DNA of 39,179 nucleotides from Chitinophagales bacterium (GCA_019694955.1 JAIBAX010000046.1:1-39179), one strand, 5' to 3'; numbered from the stretch's first letter, positions 8,204 through 17,665 are shown. The notes: generated by a model not told the origin, from the sequence alone. Numbers and translations are program-made.

Positions 8204-10492
8204 TTAATGTATCAATACGAATTTGGTAACAGCCTTTTCTTTTCCGGAATCATTGACGGCGAAAACCAAATAAACGCCACTTGCAGCTTTTTCTCCACTT
8301 AAAAGGTTTCCATCCCAAATTGCTTGTCCCCCTAAAGCGATGGTTTCATATACCAATTTACCGCTTACGGTGGTTATTTTAACTTGTGCATTATTCGGTA
8401 AATTTTTGATGGCGATAGGTCCATTATAATCTTCTCTGACAGGATTTGGATAAACAAAAGGTTTAGCATCGCTATTTGCCGTAAGCGTTGCATCTGTTCT
8501 ATAGCTTTGGATGCCAATTTCTGTTCCAATGTATAAGTCACCAGAATTTGGTTCAAAGGCGAGTGATTTTATTTTGTTAGAAATTAAAGGTGAATTGTCT
8601 TCATTGAAATAATGGATAGTTTTCAAACCATCGGCAGAGATAAGAAAAAGTCCATTGTTAGTGCCTATCCATTTTCTGTTTGCTGGGTCTACTAGTATGC
8701 AACGGATGTTTTCATCTTCAAGTAAATAGTCGCAGAAATTGGAGGTATCTCCACGAGGTACGCAGATGCGTTCAGCATCACATTGTCTGTCAAAGGCGGC
8801 AAAGGGGCATCTCACTACGGAGATACCTTCTTCCGTTCCAATCCATAATTCTCCTTCAGCATCCTTGACAATACACGTAACGGCGTTAGTATGTAACCCT
8901 CCGGCTCCAACACTGGTTGTATAAGAGATGGCATTGTCATCAGATGGGTCGTCAATGGTATTATTTGTATTATAAACGACAAGTCCCACGCCATTGTTGA
9001 CTAGCCATAATTGATTATTGTCGTCAACGGCAATATCTTTAATAAGCTTATTGTTAAGGAGAGTGTTGGTATATCCAGTTAAGGAACCTCCGGGTTTTCT
9101 TACAGCAATAGGTGCAGTAGTATAAGCATTGCTCATCCAAATATTTCCCTGATTATCCTCGGCAAAACCTGTGACAGTAAATTTATTATTTGCAGCGCTG
9201 ATAGCTTTTTCTGTAACTTGTACTGAGCGAGCAGCAGGGTCAAATTCTATTAACCCATGATAAAAAGCGCCATAGAGGACTTTGTTTTCGGAGGGTATTG
9301 TTTTTACAGTGCCAATGTCTAAGAGGCCGTTTAGTTCGGGAATGGTGTTGCTTCTGAAGGTTTCCCAGAAATAATCCTTTGCAACATAAAAGCCAACACC
9401 ATTGAAAAGAGGATCCCAGCGCGTGATGATTGGAGCAGACGCAGCATAAATACTGCCATTCATAACATCTATTTTTCCAACTGTCTCTGCATAAGGGCCA
9501 TTGGGTAAAATAGAAGTGGTATTTCCGTTGCTGAAATAATTCAGTCCTACATATAAATCGGCATACCATACCCTGTTTTGGTTGTCTATGGCAACGGCGG
9601 TAGGTCTTTGCAGGATAGCGCTGGCATTTATTTTTTCAAAATTGACACCATCGAAGAGGACGATTCTGGATTCCACTACATCGCTGCCATTATATTTCCA
9701 TTGGCTAAAGACCATTTTATTATTACCGATATTCAGAAACTTTGTTTGCCAGTTGTTTTCGGTATAGAAAGCTTGCCAGTCAGTACCATCATAGCTATAA
9801 ACGCTATTTCCTACGGCAGCATATGCTTGATTATCATATACACAAATGGCACTTGATGATGCGGAAGGAATGCCATCGGATAAATCGAAGGCTTGCCAGT
9901 CTGCGGGGTTAGACAGATTGATGCCCGGAGCGATATCACCTTTGTAAACGCCGTTTTCTGTAGCGCAGAATATACTGGTGGATGTCGCCCAAGAAGCATT
10001 TACTTTATTTGTTGTACCCGTACCGGGATAATATGTATCGCTGATTTCTTCTTTGATGAGGTCTAATTTAACCAATCCAAATCCGGCAGATAAGTATGCT
10101 ATTCCATTGGTGGCAAAGACATGGTAAATTGTCTTATCTCCGGTAATAGATTTATTTTTTATGTCTGGAAGATTGATGATTTTCCCATTTTTAAGGATAT
10201 CGATATTTGAGTTATTATATACTACTACCAAGATATCATTTGTGGTGTCTTTACCAATAGCTGCAACTCCCGCATCCGATAGTCCATTGGATTTAGAGAA
10301 AGTATTGATTTCTCCGTTGTCGAATTGTACAGAAAAGTAGGCATATGGACTATTGCAAAATACTTGATTTTTATCCAGAGCAAGACCATTGGCAATTACA
10401 TAAGAATGATGGGTACGCCAAGAACCGATTACTGACTGACTCTTGAGGAATCCCGGCATCAATAAGAATAGCCATATAATGCGTTGTAACAT
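8204..10492 (-). CDS. porZ: Type IX secretion system protein PorZ (two beta-propellers plus CTD)
   Basis: Probable surface component of the T9SS attachment complex; in Porphyromonas PorZ works with the sortase PorU and delivers anionic LPS to it. From the chosen ATG it has 762 residues, matching the family. It starts with a signal peptide (MLQRIIWLFLLMPGFLKSQS), then GSWRTHHSY. Propeller-type repeats follow throughout, for example GEINTFSKSNGLSD, ELWIGTEEGISVV, RKWIGTNNGLFLI and DLYIGTEIGIQSY. A C-terminal Ig-like sorting domain starts at KPFVYPNPV (about 677). The open frame extends 13 codons further upstream, but a promoter box TACTTTTG (10505-10498) lies inside that extension, so I place the start at 10492. 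Proximity to recO also fits other Bacteroidota, from memory. Confidence 0.8.
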   Translation of the reverse strand: MLQRIIWLFLLMPGFLKSQSVIGSWRTHHSYVIANGLALDKNQVFCNSPYAYFSVQFDNGEINTFSKSNGLSDAGVAAIGKDTTNDILVVVYNNSNIDILKNGKIINLPDIKNKSITGDKTIYHVFATNGIAYLSAGFGLVKLDLIKEEISDTYYPGTGTTNKVNASWATSTSIFCATENGVYKGDIAPGINLSNPADWQAFDLSDGIPSASSSAICVYDNQAYAAVGNSVYSYDGTDWQAFYTENNWQTKFLNIGNNKMVFSQWKYNGSDVVESRIVLFDGVNFEKINASAILQRPTAVAIDNQNRVWYADLYVGLNYFSNGNTTSILPNGPYAETVGKIDVMNGSIYAASAPIITRWDPLFNGVGFYVAKDYFWETFRSNTIPELNGLLDIGTVKTIPSENKVLYGAFYHGLIEFDPAARSVQVTEKAISAANNKFTVTGFAEDNQGNIWMSNAYTTAPIAVRKPGGSLTGYTNTLLNNKLIKDIAVDDNNQLWLVNNGVGLVVYNTNNTIDDPSDDNAISYTTSVGAGGLHTNAVTCIVKDAEGELWIGTEEGISVVRCPFAAFDRQCDAERICVPRGDTSNFCDYLLEDENIRCILVDPANRKWIGTNNGLFLISADGLKTIHYFNEDNSPLISNKIKSLAFEPNSGDLYIGTEIGIQSYRTDATLTANSDAKPFVYPNPVREDYNGPIAIKNLPNNAQVKITTVSGKLVYETIALGGQAIWDGNLLSGEKAASGVYLVFAVNDSGKEKAVTKFVLIH

Positions 10493-10497
10493 AGTGT

Positions 10498-10532
10498 CAA
10501 AAGTAAATAATAAAATGGAAAACGGTATCAAA
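10498..10532 (-). promoter_or_regulatory. Promoter of porZ
   Basis: On the minus strand TTTG (10532-10529), a 23-base spacer and TACTTTTG (10505-10498), an exact TAnnTTTG box. Only five bases separate the box from the chosen ATG at 10492, so the message would be leaderless or nearly so. The spacer is somewhat longer than the usual 19-21. Confidence 0.5.
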
Positions 10533-10619
10533 CTTCAAAAATAGGCTATATTTTATTAATTTTAATATTGATTTCATTTAAGAACACCTTTATTGAAACG
10601 CCAACTATTTCATTTTTAG

Positions 10620-10627
10620 TATTTTTG
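10620..10627 (+). promoter_or_regulatory. -7 box of the ileS promoter
   Basis: TATTTTTG fits TAnnTTTG and lies 27 bases before the ileS ATG. A TTTG at the ideal upstream spacing is not seen (the nearest ATTG is 24 bases upstream), so this is a partial match. Confidence 0.45.
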
Positions 10628-10654
10628 CAACCATAAAATTTCATTACGTCGGTT

Positions 10655-13600
10655 ATGAGTGAGTCTGTGTATAATAAAAAATTTAAAGAGCATAAGTCTG
10701 TGCATCCTGTAGACATAGAAAAGGAAGTGCTAGATTTTTGGAAGCGAGAGAAGATCTTTGAAAAAAGTATTTCTTCTAGGGAAGGAGCGCCAGCATATGT
10801 TTTTTATGAAGGACCGCCTTCTGCCAACGGTATGCCGGGTATACATCATGTTTTATCCAGAACGATAAAAGATATTTTTTGCAGATACAAGACGTTGAAA
10901 GGCTTTCAAGTACACAGAAAGGGTGGCTGGGATACCCATGGATTGCCCGTGGAGTTGCAAGTAGAAAAGGTATTAGGCATTACCAAAAAAGATATAGGCA
11001 CTAAGATTTCTGTTGAAGATTATAATACCAAATGTCGCGAGGAGGTGATGAAATTCAAGGATGCTTGGGATGATATCACCCAAAAGATGGGTTATTGGGT
11101 AGACTTGGAGCATCCATATATTACTTTTGACAATGATTATATAGAGACATTGTGGTATTTGTTGAAGGAATTATACAAGAAGGATTTCTTATATAAAGGG
11201 TTAAAAATTCAGCCATATTCTCCGGCTGCCGGAACGGGGTTAAGTTCTGCCGAACTAAATTTACCGGGTTGCTATAAGATGGTGAAGGATACTACGGCTG
11301 TTGCTCAATTTAAATTGCAGTCTCCGTTTCCGAAACACTTGGCCGATATTGAGGGAGATGTTCATATATTGGCATGGACGACCACACCTTGGACTTTACC
11401 ATCCAATACAGCATTGGCGATGGGTAAGAATATTGAATATGTTTTGGTGAAAACCATCAATCCATATACACACGCACCGCTAAACGCCGTATTGGCAAAA
11501 GTGCTGATGAGCAATTTCTTTCATCCGGAACAGGAGAACAAAGATTTCTCTACGTATCAGCAAGATGGAAAAAATATCCCATATAAGGTTTTAGCCAGTT
11601 TTAAAGGTGCTGAATTGGCAGGGTTGTCGTATGAGCAACTCTTACCTTTTGAGGCGAATACAAAAGAGCATATTGAGGGAGATGCGTTCAAGATAATACT
11701 TGGGGACTTTGTCACTACTGAGGATGGTACCGGAATTGTACATATTGCGCCTAGTTTTGGTGCCGATGACATGAAAGTGGCAGCAGAAAACGGTATTGGG
11801 TCATTAACGATGGTTGATAAAGAGGGAAAGTTTATCGATGGCATGGGGCCATATTCTGGCAGATTTGTTAAAGACTATAAGGATGAACCGAATTATGTTT
11901 CAGTTGATGTTGATATTGTTATCCAGCTTAAGAAGGAAAATAAGGCATTTAAGGTAGAGAAATATGAGCATACTTACCCACATTGTTGGCGAACAGACAA
12001 GCCCGTTCTGTACTACCCACTAGATTCTTGGTTTATTAAAGTTACGGCGGTAAAAGAACGGATGATTGAGTTGAACAAAACCATCAACTGGAAACCTGCC
12101 AGTACTGGGGAGGGGAGATTTGGGATGTGGTTGGAAAATTTGGTTGACTGGAATTTATCGCGTTCAAGGTTCTGGGGAACACCCTTGCCAATTTGGCGAA
12201 CAGAAGATGGCGAGGAAGAAATCTGTATTGGTTCGGTAGCAGAATTGCGTAGTGAAGTCTTAAAATCTGTTGCAATGGGTTTTATGGACGCTCCGCTTGC
12301 AGATGATTTTGACTTACACAAACCCTATGTTGATCAGATAATATTGACTTCTTCAAAAGGAACGCCAATGAAGCGTGAGTCTGATTTAATAGATGTTTGG
12401 TTTGATTCCGGGGCGATGCCTTATGCACAGATACACTATCCCTTTGAAAACAAAGAACAGTTGCATCAAGTTTTTCCTGCCGATTTTATAGCGGAAGGTG
12501 TTGATCAGACTAGGGGATGGTTTTATACCTTACATGCCATTTCGACCATGTTATTTGACTCTGTCGCCTACAAAAATGTTGTTTCTAATGGACTTGTATT
12601 AGATAAAAATGGCAATAAGATGTCTAAGCGTTTGGGTAATGCAGCAGATCCTTTCCAGACGTTAGGTAAATATGGGGCGGATGCCACCCGTTGGTATATG
12701 ATTTCTAATAGTCAGCCTTGGGACAATCTTAAGTTTGACTTAGAAGGTATCGAAGAGGTAAACCGTAAGCTATATGGTACATTGTATAATACTTATGCTT
12801 TCTTTTCGCTATATGCCAATATTGATCAATTTAGTGTGGTTGAGGAGCAGATACCGCTTTCAGAACGACCTGAGATAGATAGGTGGGTGATATCTTTGTT
12901 GAATACCTTGGTAAAAAATGTAGATGCATTTTATGCAGATTATGAACCAACAAAAGCCACCAGAGAGATACAAACTTTCGTAAACGACCATTTAAGCAAT
13001 TGGTACGTTCGGTTGTGTCGGAGGCGTTTTTGGAAAGGAGAATATAGTAAGGATAAAATTGCTGCTTATCAAACCTTATATCAATGCCTGGAGACTGTTG
13101 CAAGACTTATGGCACCTGTTGCACCTTTTTATTCCGATTATTTGTATAAATGCCTCCATACTGAATTGGATGATGCGGCTTCTGTTCATTTAGGTCTTTT
13201 TCCGGAAGTAGATTTTGTTGCTATTAATGAAGACTTAGAAAAGCGAATGGATATTGCTCAGGAGATATCCTCCATGGTACTTTCATTGCGAAAGAAGCAA
13301 AGTATAAAAGTAAGACAACCTTTACAAAGGATTATGTTGCCCGTAGTGAGAGAAGGCTTTGTAGAACAGGTTGAACAAGTGAAGGAGTTGATTCTCAACG
13401 AGGTGAACGTGAAAGAGATAGAATATGTAAATGATACCTCCGGAATAGTGAAGAAACGGATAAAACCAAACTTTAAGGTATTGGGAAAGAAGTTAGGCGG
13501 AAAGATGAAGATGGCGGCAGATGCAATACAACAATTTAGTCAGGTAGAGATACAGCAATTAGAAAATGCAGGTAATAAGGAACTTTATCTCGACGGAGAA

Positions 13601-13972
13601 CGTTTTGAAATTGCATTAGAAGAGGTAGAAATATTTTCGGATGATATAGAAGGATGGTTGGTGACCAGTAATAATGGGATTACAGTTGCATTAGACATCC
13701 ATCTTTCAGATTCCTTGTTGAATGAAGGGTTGGCACGAGAGTTGGTGAATAGAATACAAAATGAACGGAAGGATGCCGGTTTCTTTGTTACTGACTATAT
13801 AAAAATCCATGTGGAAGAAAATGAAAGTATAAAAGATGCTTTAATAGAATTTAAACAGTACATTTGCGGCGAAACATTAGCAAAAGATTTATATATGGTT
13901 TCATCTTTGCCAGAAGCAAAAGAAATGGATATAAATGAGGTAATGGTTCGCATCCTTATTGAAAAAATATAG
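10655..13972 (+). CDS. ileS: Isoleucine-tRNA ligase, type 2-like, with GxHH signature
   Basis: Charges tRNA-Ile in the cytosol; class I synthetase of 1105 residues. The Rossmann start FYEGPPSANG is followed by PGIHH (61-65) where the canonical motif is PHIGH, so the first His and the Gly of HIGH have exchanged places (GxHH). An editing CP1 domain follows (about 200-420, with AWTTTPWTLPSNTALA and DGTGIVHIAPSFG). The catalytic core resumes at NLSRSRFWGTPLPIW and the KMSKR loop is intact at 655-659. The anticodon-binding and C-terminal domains are of the long eukaryote-like type with no C-terminal zinc motif evident. A -7 box lies at 10620. The gene overlaps or abuts the DksA-like gene, with lspA next, as one operon. 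Confidence 0.97.
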   Translation: MSESVYNKKFKEHKSVHPVDIEKEVLDFWKREKIFEKSISSREGAPAYVFYEGPPSANGMPGIHHVLSRTIKDIFCRYKTLKGFQVHRKGGWDTHGLPVELQVEKVLGITKKDIGTKISVEDYNTKCREEVMKFKDAWDDITQKMGYWVDLEHPYITFDNDYIETLWYLLKELYKKDFLYKGLKIQPYSPAAGTGLSSAELNLPGCYKMVKDTTAVAQFKLQSPFPKHLADIEGDVHILAWTTTPWTLPSNTALAMGKNIEYVLVKTINPYTHAPLNAVLAKVLMSNFFHPEQENKDFSTYQQDGKNIPYKVLASFKGAELAGLSYEQLLPFEANTKEHIEGDAFKIILGDFVTTEDGTGIVHIAPSFGADDMKVAAENGIGSLTMVDKEGKFIDGMGPYSGRFVKDYKDEPNYVSVDVDIVIQLKKENKAFKVEKYEHTYPHCWRTDKPVLYYPLDSWFIKVTAVKERMIELNKTINWKPASTGEGRFGMWLENLVDWNLSRSRFWGTPLPIWRTEDGEEEICIGSVAELRSEVLKSVAMGFMDAPLADDFDLHKPYVDQIILTSSKGTPMKRESDLIDVWFDSGAMPYAQIHYPFENKEQLHQVFPADFIAEGVDQTRGWFYTLHAISTMLFDSVAYKNVVSNGLVLDKNGNKMSKRLGNAADPFQTLGKYGADATRWYMISNSQPWDNLKFDLEGIEEVNRKLYGTLYNTYAFFSLYANIDQFSVVEEQIPLSERPEIDRWVISLLNTLVKNVDAFYADYEPTKATREIQTFVNDHLSNWYVRLCRRRFWKGEYSKDKIAAYQTLYQCLETVARLMAPVAPFYSDYLYKCLHTELDDAASVHLGLFPEVDFVAINEDLEKRMDIAQEISSMVLSLRKKQSIKVRQPLQRIMLPVVREGFVEQVEQVKELILNEVNVKEIEYVNDTSGIVKKRIKPNFKVLGKKLGGKMKMAADAIQQFSQVEIQQLENAGNKELYLDGERFEIALEEVEIFSDDIEGWLVTSNNGITVALDIHLSDSLLNEGLARELVNRIQNERKDAGFFVTDYIKIHVEENESIKDALIEFKQYICGETLAKDLYMVSSLPEAKEMDINEVMVRILIEKI

Positions 13973-13976
13973 TGCT

Positions 13977-14339
13977 ATGAGTGAGAAAACAAGGTATTCA
14001 GATAGTGAATTATTAGAGTTCAAAGAACTTATCCAGAAAAAAATGGCAAAAGCCAAAGAGCAACTTACTTTTTACCAAGAGCAAATTATTAATGCTGGAC
14101 AGAATGAAGAAAAGTATGGTGGGTTAGAAGACGGCACCATGACTTCAGAAAAAGAGGCATTGAATAATTATGCGGCTAGAGAAGTGAAGTTGATCCAGAA
14201 TTTGGAAAAGGCATTGATACGAATAGAAAATAAAACATATGGTATCTGCCGTGAGACAGGTAAATTAATACCTAAGGAGAGGTTATTGGCGGCGCCGCAT
14301 GCGACTTTAAGCATTGAGGCTAAAAAATCACAGAAGTAG
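13977..14339 (+). CDS. TraR/DksA-like protein with degenerate zinc finger
   Basis: A 120-residue protein with the architecture of DksA: an N-terminal helical hairpin (about 5-75, rich in E/K/Q) and a C-terminal remnant of the zinc-finger, YGICRETGKLIPKERLLAAP. Canonical DksA has four cysteines there; only one Cys is left in this protein. In DksA the coiled coil enters the RNA polymerase secondary channel, so a similar role is possible but not shown. I use the ATG at 13977, four bases after the ileS stop; the open frame could begin at a TTG (13959) inside ileS, which is less likely. The gene ends directly at the start of lspA, so ileS, this gene and lspA are one transcription unit. Confidence 0.85.
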   Translation: MSEKTRYSDSELLEFKELIQKKMAKAKEQLTFYQEQIINAGQNEEKYGGLEDGTMTSEKEALNNYAAREVKLIQNLEKALIRIENKTYGICRETGKLIPKERLLAAPHATLSIEAKKSQK

Positions 14340-14342
14340 GTG

Positions 14343-14981
14343 ATGAAGCGTCGTTGGTTGGTGGTGCTGGTGATTTTTGGTGTGTTACTGGTGGATCAGT
14401 GTTCCAAGTTTTGGGTGAAGTTGAACATGATGAGCGATGATGAGTTCTTCATCTTCGGCAGTTGGTCGAGAATACATTTTATTGAGAATCCCGGGATGGC
14501 ATTTGGGATGGAGTTTGGCGGTAATTATGGTAAGTTAATGCTAACCATATTCCGTATCATTGCCGTTTTTGTGTTGATTTATATCATCAGGAATCAGATA
14601 AAGATTAAGGCGCATACCGGATTTTTAGTGGCACTGTCCTTTATACTCGCGGGAGCCATGGGCAATATCATCGACAGTATTTTTTATGGTGTTATTTTTA
14701 GCCATAGTGACGGGCAATTGGCGACCCTATTTCCGCCAGAGGGTGGTTATGGCACTTTGTTTCACGGCAAAGTTGTCGATATGTTGTATTTCCCAATGGT
14801 GAGTACGACTTGGTCGGAGTGGGTGCCTTATTTTGGTGGTAGGCATCTTTCATTTTTTGACCCCATTTTCAATATAGCAGACGCTGCTATTTCTACCGGA
14901 GTAGTTATTATATTATTGTTTCAGAAGAAATTTTTTAAAGACGAGGAGACTGGTGGTTCACACGTCGTTAGCGAGGGGTAG
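14343..14981 (+). CDS. lspA: Lipoprotein signal peptidase (signal peptidase II)
   Basis: Inner-membrane aspartic protease that removes signal peptides from diacylated prolipoproteins. There are 212 residues from the ATG (a GTG directly before it is an alternative start, abutting the previous stop). It has four transmembrane segments (near 4-22, 66-84, 93-112, 178-196). Catalytic aspartates are visible in GNIIDSIFYG (Asp111) and FNIADAAIS (Asp180), and ENPGMAFG matches the family box. The stretch between the two catalytic motifs carries the extra 25-35 residues usual in Bacteroidota. It is the last gene of the ileS operon; many lipoproteins in the window (for example at 33.3-34.8 kb) would be its substrates. 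Confidence 0.96.
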   Translation: MKRRWLVVLVIFGVLLVDQCSKFWVKLNMMSDDEFFIFGSWSRIHFIENPGMAFGMEFGGNYGKLMLTIFRIIAVFVLIYIIRNQIKIKAHTGFLVALSFILAGAMGNIIDSIFYGVIFSHSDGQLATLFPPEGGYGTLFHGKVVDMLYFPMVSTTWSEWVPYFGGRHLSFFDPIFNIADAAISTGVVIILLFQKKFFKDEETGGSHVVSEG

Positions 14982-15172
14982 CTAACTGATTTTCATTTCG
15001 TTCTATTTGCTTTGATTTTTCATTCTTTTTTTGATAAATGGAGTATGATTTTAATTTTATATAAGAAATGGATCATATAATGGCTTGATTGTCAGCAATT
15101 TGATAATAATTCATTTTTCAATTGGATTAATTTTAACACTTTTTTTTCTCGGCAAGTTTGTAAGATACGGTC

Positions 15173-15180
15173 TATCTTTG
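15173..15180 (+). promoter_or_regulatory. TAnnTTTG box
   Basis: TATCTTTG is an exact match to the Bacteroidota -7 element, about 195 bases before the CTD protein gene. A TTTG at proper spacing is not present; the region 20-30 bases upstream is a T-run. Probable promoter for the CTD protein gene and the small open frame between. Confidence 0.4.
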
Positions 15181-15197
15181 AAACAAATCTCTTATTT

Positions 15198-15323
15198 ATG
15201 AAACCGTATCCTTCTAGAGAAGACCTTATAAATTCAGTATTTATTCAAAGAATCGCAATGTCGAAATTCGTTAATGGAGGCTTAATGATAAAATATTTCT
15301 TTAGGCATTCGAGAGATGGATAG
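15198..15323 (+). CDS. Possible small protein (41 aa), unknown
   Basis: A short frame, starting MKPYPSREDL and ending FRHSRDG, that begins 17 bases after an exact TAnnTTTG box. The placing right after a promoter is the only support. No signal peptide, membrane segment or known family is seen, and it could equally be part of a 5' leader of the next gene, whose ATG is 51 bases downstream. Confidence 0.2.
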   Translation: MKPYPSREDLINSVFIQRIAMSKFVNGGLMIKYFFRHSRDG

Positions 15324-15374
15324 TTGATTATTCAATATTTTTTAATGTATTATATAACCTTTTAAAATTTTTTT

Positions 15375-17585
15375 ATGAAAAAGATAATTTTATTGATAGC
15401 ATTGTTTCATATTACCTTGAATAATGTGTTTAGTCAATTACAAGTAATATCTGCTCCATCTGTTGGTAACGCTGGTAGCACAAATAGTGTACATTTTGGC
15501 ACAAATACTGGAAATAATACTTCCCCAACCAATTCTGTTTATATTGGAAATAATGCAGGGCAATTTTCTACAGGTACGAATTCAAATTCTTATGTAGGTT
15601 TTAACTGCGGAAATACTTCTACATTAGGTGGTGCCAATTCATTTTATGGTGCAAATGCAGGTTCAAATTCAAATGGAAGTTCAGCACTTTCTTTTAATAA
15701 CTACTTTGGTTATAGAAGTGGTCAGTTTAATAGCGGTGTCAACAATTGCATCTTTAGTTCTTGGTGGGGAAACCCACAAGTTACTAAAGTGAGCAATAAC
15801 AACTCAATTTTTGGTAACTCTTCTGGTATGTATATAGATGGTGGTGCCAGTAATTGTTTCTTTGGTTTCCAATCTGGGTGGTCTACTTTAACTGGATCTA
15901 ACAATGTATTTGTTGGAGTTAATGCAGGGTATTCAAACACTACTGGCAAATATAATACATTTGTTGGTGGATTGTCAGGAGGCGCAAATGTATCAGGCAA
16001 TTACAATGTATCCATTGGCTATAACAGAGGTAATGGTAATTTTGGTTCTTCTCAATCAAATTCAGTAACAATTGGAAGTAATGCAACATCTTCGGTTGAT
16101 CATTCTATTATATTAGGTGCTATACAGGGTGTTATCGCAACTGGATTTGAGGGTGTACCCATGTTTGCTCCAAACTCATATATGAAAGTTGGTATCAATA
16201 CCTCTTCACCTGCTGCACAATTACATATTATTAGAACTGCTGCACCATATGAAGTAGCAGGACCTGGTATAGATGGTGTCGACCCTGTACTTAACCCAGC
16301 AAATCAAGGCGTTGGGAATGGTTTTTATTCAAGGATAATTTTTGACAATCTACCAGCTACCAATGACAACTTACAATATGTTGTTGTAGGAAATAATGGA
16401 AGATTATATAGACGTACCTTAACAGTTCCGCCTGGTAGCGGTGCTACTTTAAACTGCGGCACATTAAATTTCGTACCACGAGTAACAGCAGCAAATACTT
16501 TAGGTTGTAGTCAAATATTTGATAATGGGATAAATGTGGGTATAAATACAACGACTCCGACTTCTAAGCTAGATGTTAGAGATGCAGGCAATTCGATTAT
16601 AGGTACAACTTCAACGGCAAATGGATCTGCCGGATTTTCAGCAATATCAAGTGGAGCAAATTTAGCATCATTGGCATTAACAGGATCAGGAGGAGGAAAT
16701 GGTGCAGCAAATGCAGTAATTGTACTAGCTGAAAATCAAAATAATAGAAGATGGAATATTAATCATACGAATAATCAACATACCATGCTTCAAAATACAT
16801 TAGCCTTTGATTTCTTTGACCCTACTTTTATTATTCCAGGAGTGGATAATGGATGGAGGAATGCAATGGTTTTTACTTCAGATCCTAATACTGTTGGGGA
16901 ATTATTTTGTGGATTAGGTTTAAATCTACCGGGAGGTGGAGGTATTCGACCAAGTACTCGGCTTGATGTAAACTGTGGATTGCCTGCAAACCCAAATCCA
17001 AGCCCAAGCGGATTGCGTTTTCAAAATTTGCCAGCAGGATTAGGTACATCATTGGTAATTGACGGTAATGGATTTGTATTTACTTCTAATGATGATCTTC
17101 CTGGTATTACGGCTAGTTGCGATCCTACTACAATTCCAGCTTATCAAGTATATTACGATCCAATTACTAGACAAGCTTTTTATGATAATCTAGGCTGTAG
17201 AACAAACAGCAATAACAATGACGAAGTCATCAAAGACCTTCAAAACCAAATTGAAGAATTAAAAGCACTTATCAATAGTTGCTGTCAATTAGATAAAGTT
17301 ACTCCGGAAAATCTGGTAAAAGGGAAGGCATTACTGTATCAAAATACTCCCAATCCTTTTGAAGAAAGCACCAAAATAGACTTCTTTATTCCAGAAGAAA
17401 GCAAATCTGCTAGCATAATTATCTATAACCTACAAGGCAATCAGTTGATGAAGTTTGATATTAGTGAAAGAAACAATGCTTCCATTTCAATCAATGGAAA
17501 AGAACTAACAGCAGGTATGTATATCTACTCATTAATCATAGATGGCAAAGAGATTGACAGCAAAAGAATGATACTAACAAATTAG
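15375..17585 (+). CDS. T9SS-exported protein with head-type repeats and C-terminal sorting domain
   Basis: A 736-residue exported protein. Signal peptide MKKIILLIALFHITLNNVFS is cleaved near residue 20. Residues about 35-245 carry imperfect repeats of the kind NxFxGxxAGxxNTTG (for example NNVFVGVNAGYSNTTGKYNT and SVYIGNNAGQF), which resemble repeats in trimeric adhesin heads and tail-fibre-like proteins. Two segments like VGINTSSPAAQLHI and VGINTTTPTSKLDV, typical of fibre-shaft proteins, follow. A short coiled coil (EVIKDLQNQIEELKALINS, near 617-635) precedes a type A sorting domain (about 656-736) starting LYQNTPNPFEESTKIDFF. The family suggests a surface or secreted fibre. The ATG is correct for the signal peptide. 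A strong terminator follows. Confidence 0.85.
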   Translation: MKKIILLIALFHITLNNVFSQLQVISAPSVGNAGSTNSVHFGTNTGNNTSPTNSVYIGNNAGQFSTGTNSNSYVGFNCGNTSTLGGANSFYGANAGSNSNGSSALSFNNYFGYRSGQFNSGVNNCIFSSWWGNPQVTKVSNNNSIFGNSSGMYIDGGASNCFFGFQSGWSTLTGSNNVFVGVNAGYSNTTGKYNTFVGGLSGGANVSGNYNVSIGYNRGNGNFGSSQSNSVTIGSNATSSVDHSIILGAIQGVIATGFEGVPMFAPNSYMKVGINTSSPAAQLHIIRTAAPYEVAGPGIDGVDPVLNPANQGVGNGFYSRIIFDNLPATNDNLQYVVVGNNGRLYRRTLTVPPGSGATLNCGTLNFVPRVTAANTLGCSQIFDNGINVGINTTTPTSKLDVRDAGNSIIGTTSTANGSAGFSAISSGANLASLALTGSGGGNGAANAVIVLAENQNNRRWNINHTNNQHTMLQNTLAFDFFDPTFIIPGVDNGWRNAMVFTSDPNTVGELFCGLGLNLPGGGGIRPSTRLDVNCGLPANPNPSPSGLRFQNLPAGLGTSLVIDGNGFVFTSNDDLPGITASCDPTTIPAYQVYYDPITRQAFYDNLGCRTNSNNNDEVIKDLQNQIEELKALINSCCQLDKVTPENLVKGKALLYQNTPNPFEESTKIDFFIPEESKSASIIIYNLQGNQLMKFDISERNNASISINGKELTAGMYIYSLIIDGKEIDSKRMILTN

Positions 17586-17631
17586 TTCATGATAGATTGA
17601 TTTTCGTTCTCTGATGCAAAATCAGGGGTAG

Positions 17632-17665
17632 AGAAGGCGGTCTTTTGGTCGCCTTCTTGATTTTA
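17632..17665 (+). terminator. Rho-independent terminator after the CTD protein gene
   Basis: AGAAGGCG (17632-17639) pairs with CGCCTTCT (17650-17657), loop of ten bases, followed by TGATTTT. It lies 47 bases past the stop codon. Confidence 0.85.

Larger units (their letters stand above)
14982..15374. other. Intergenic region between lspA and the CTD protein gene
   Basis: 393 bases, AT-rich. The only structured items I see are a -7 box TATCTTTG at 15173-15180 and a 41-codon open frame behind it (listed separately). No clear terminator follows lspA. Confidence 0.6.

Noticed and set aside
10493-10531. 13-codon extension of porZ
   Set aside because: The signal peptide starts at the inner ATG and the -7 box lies inside the extension.
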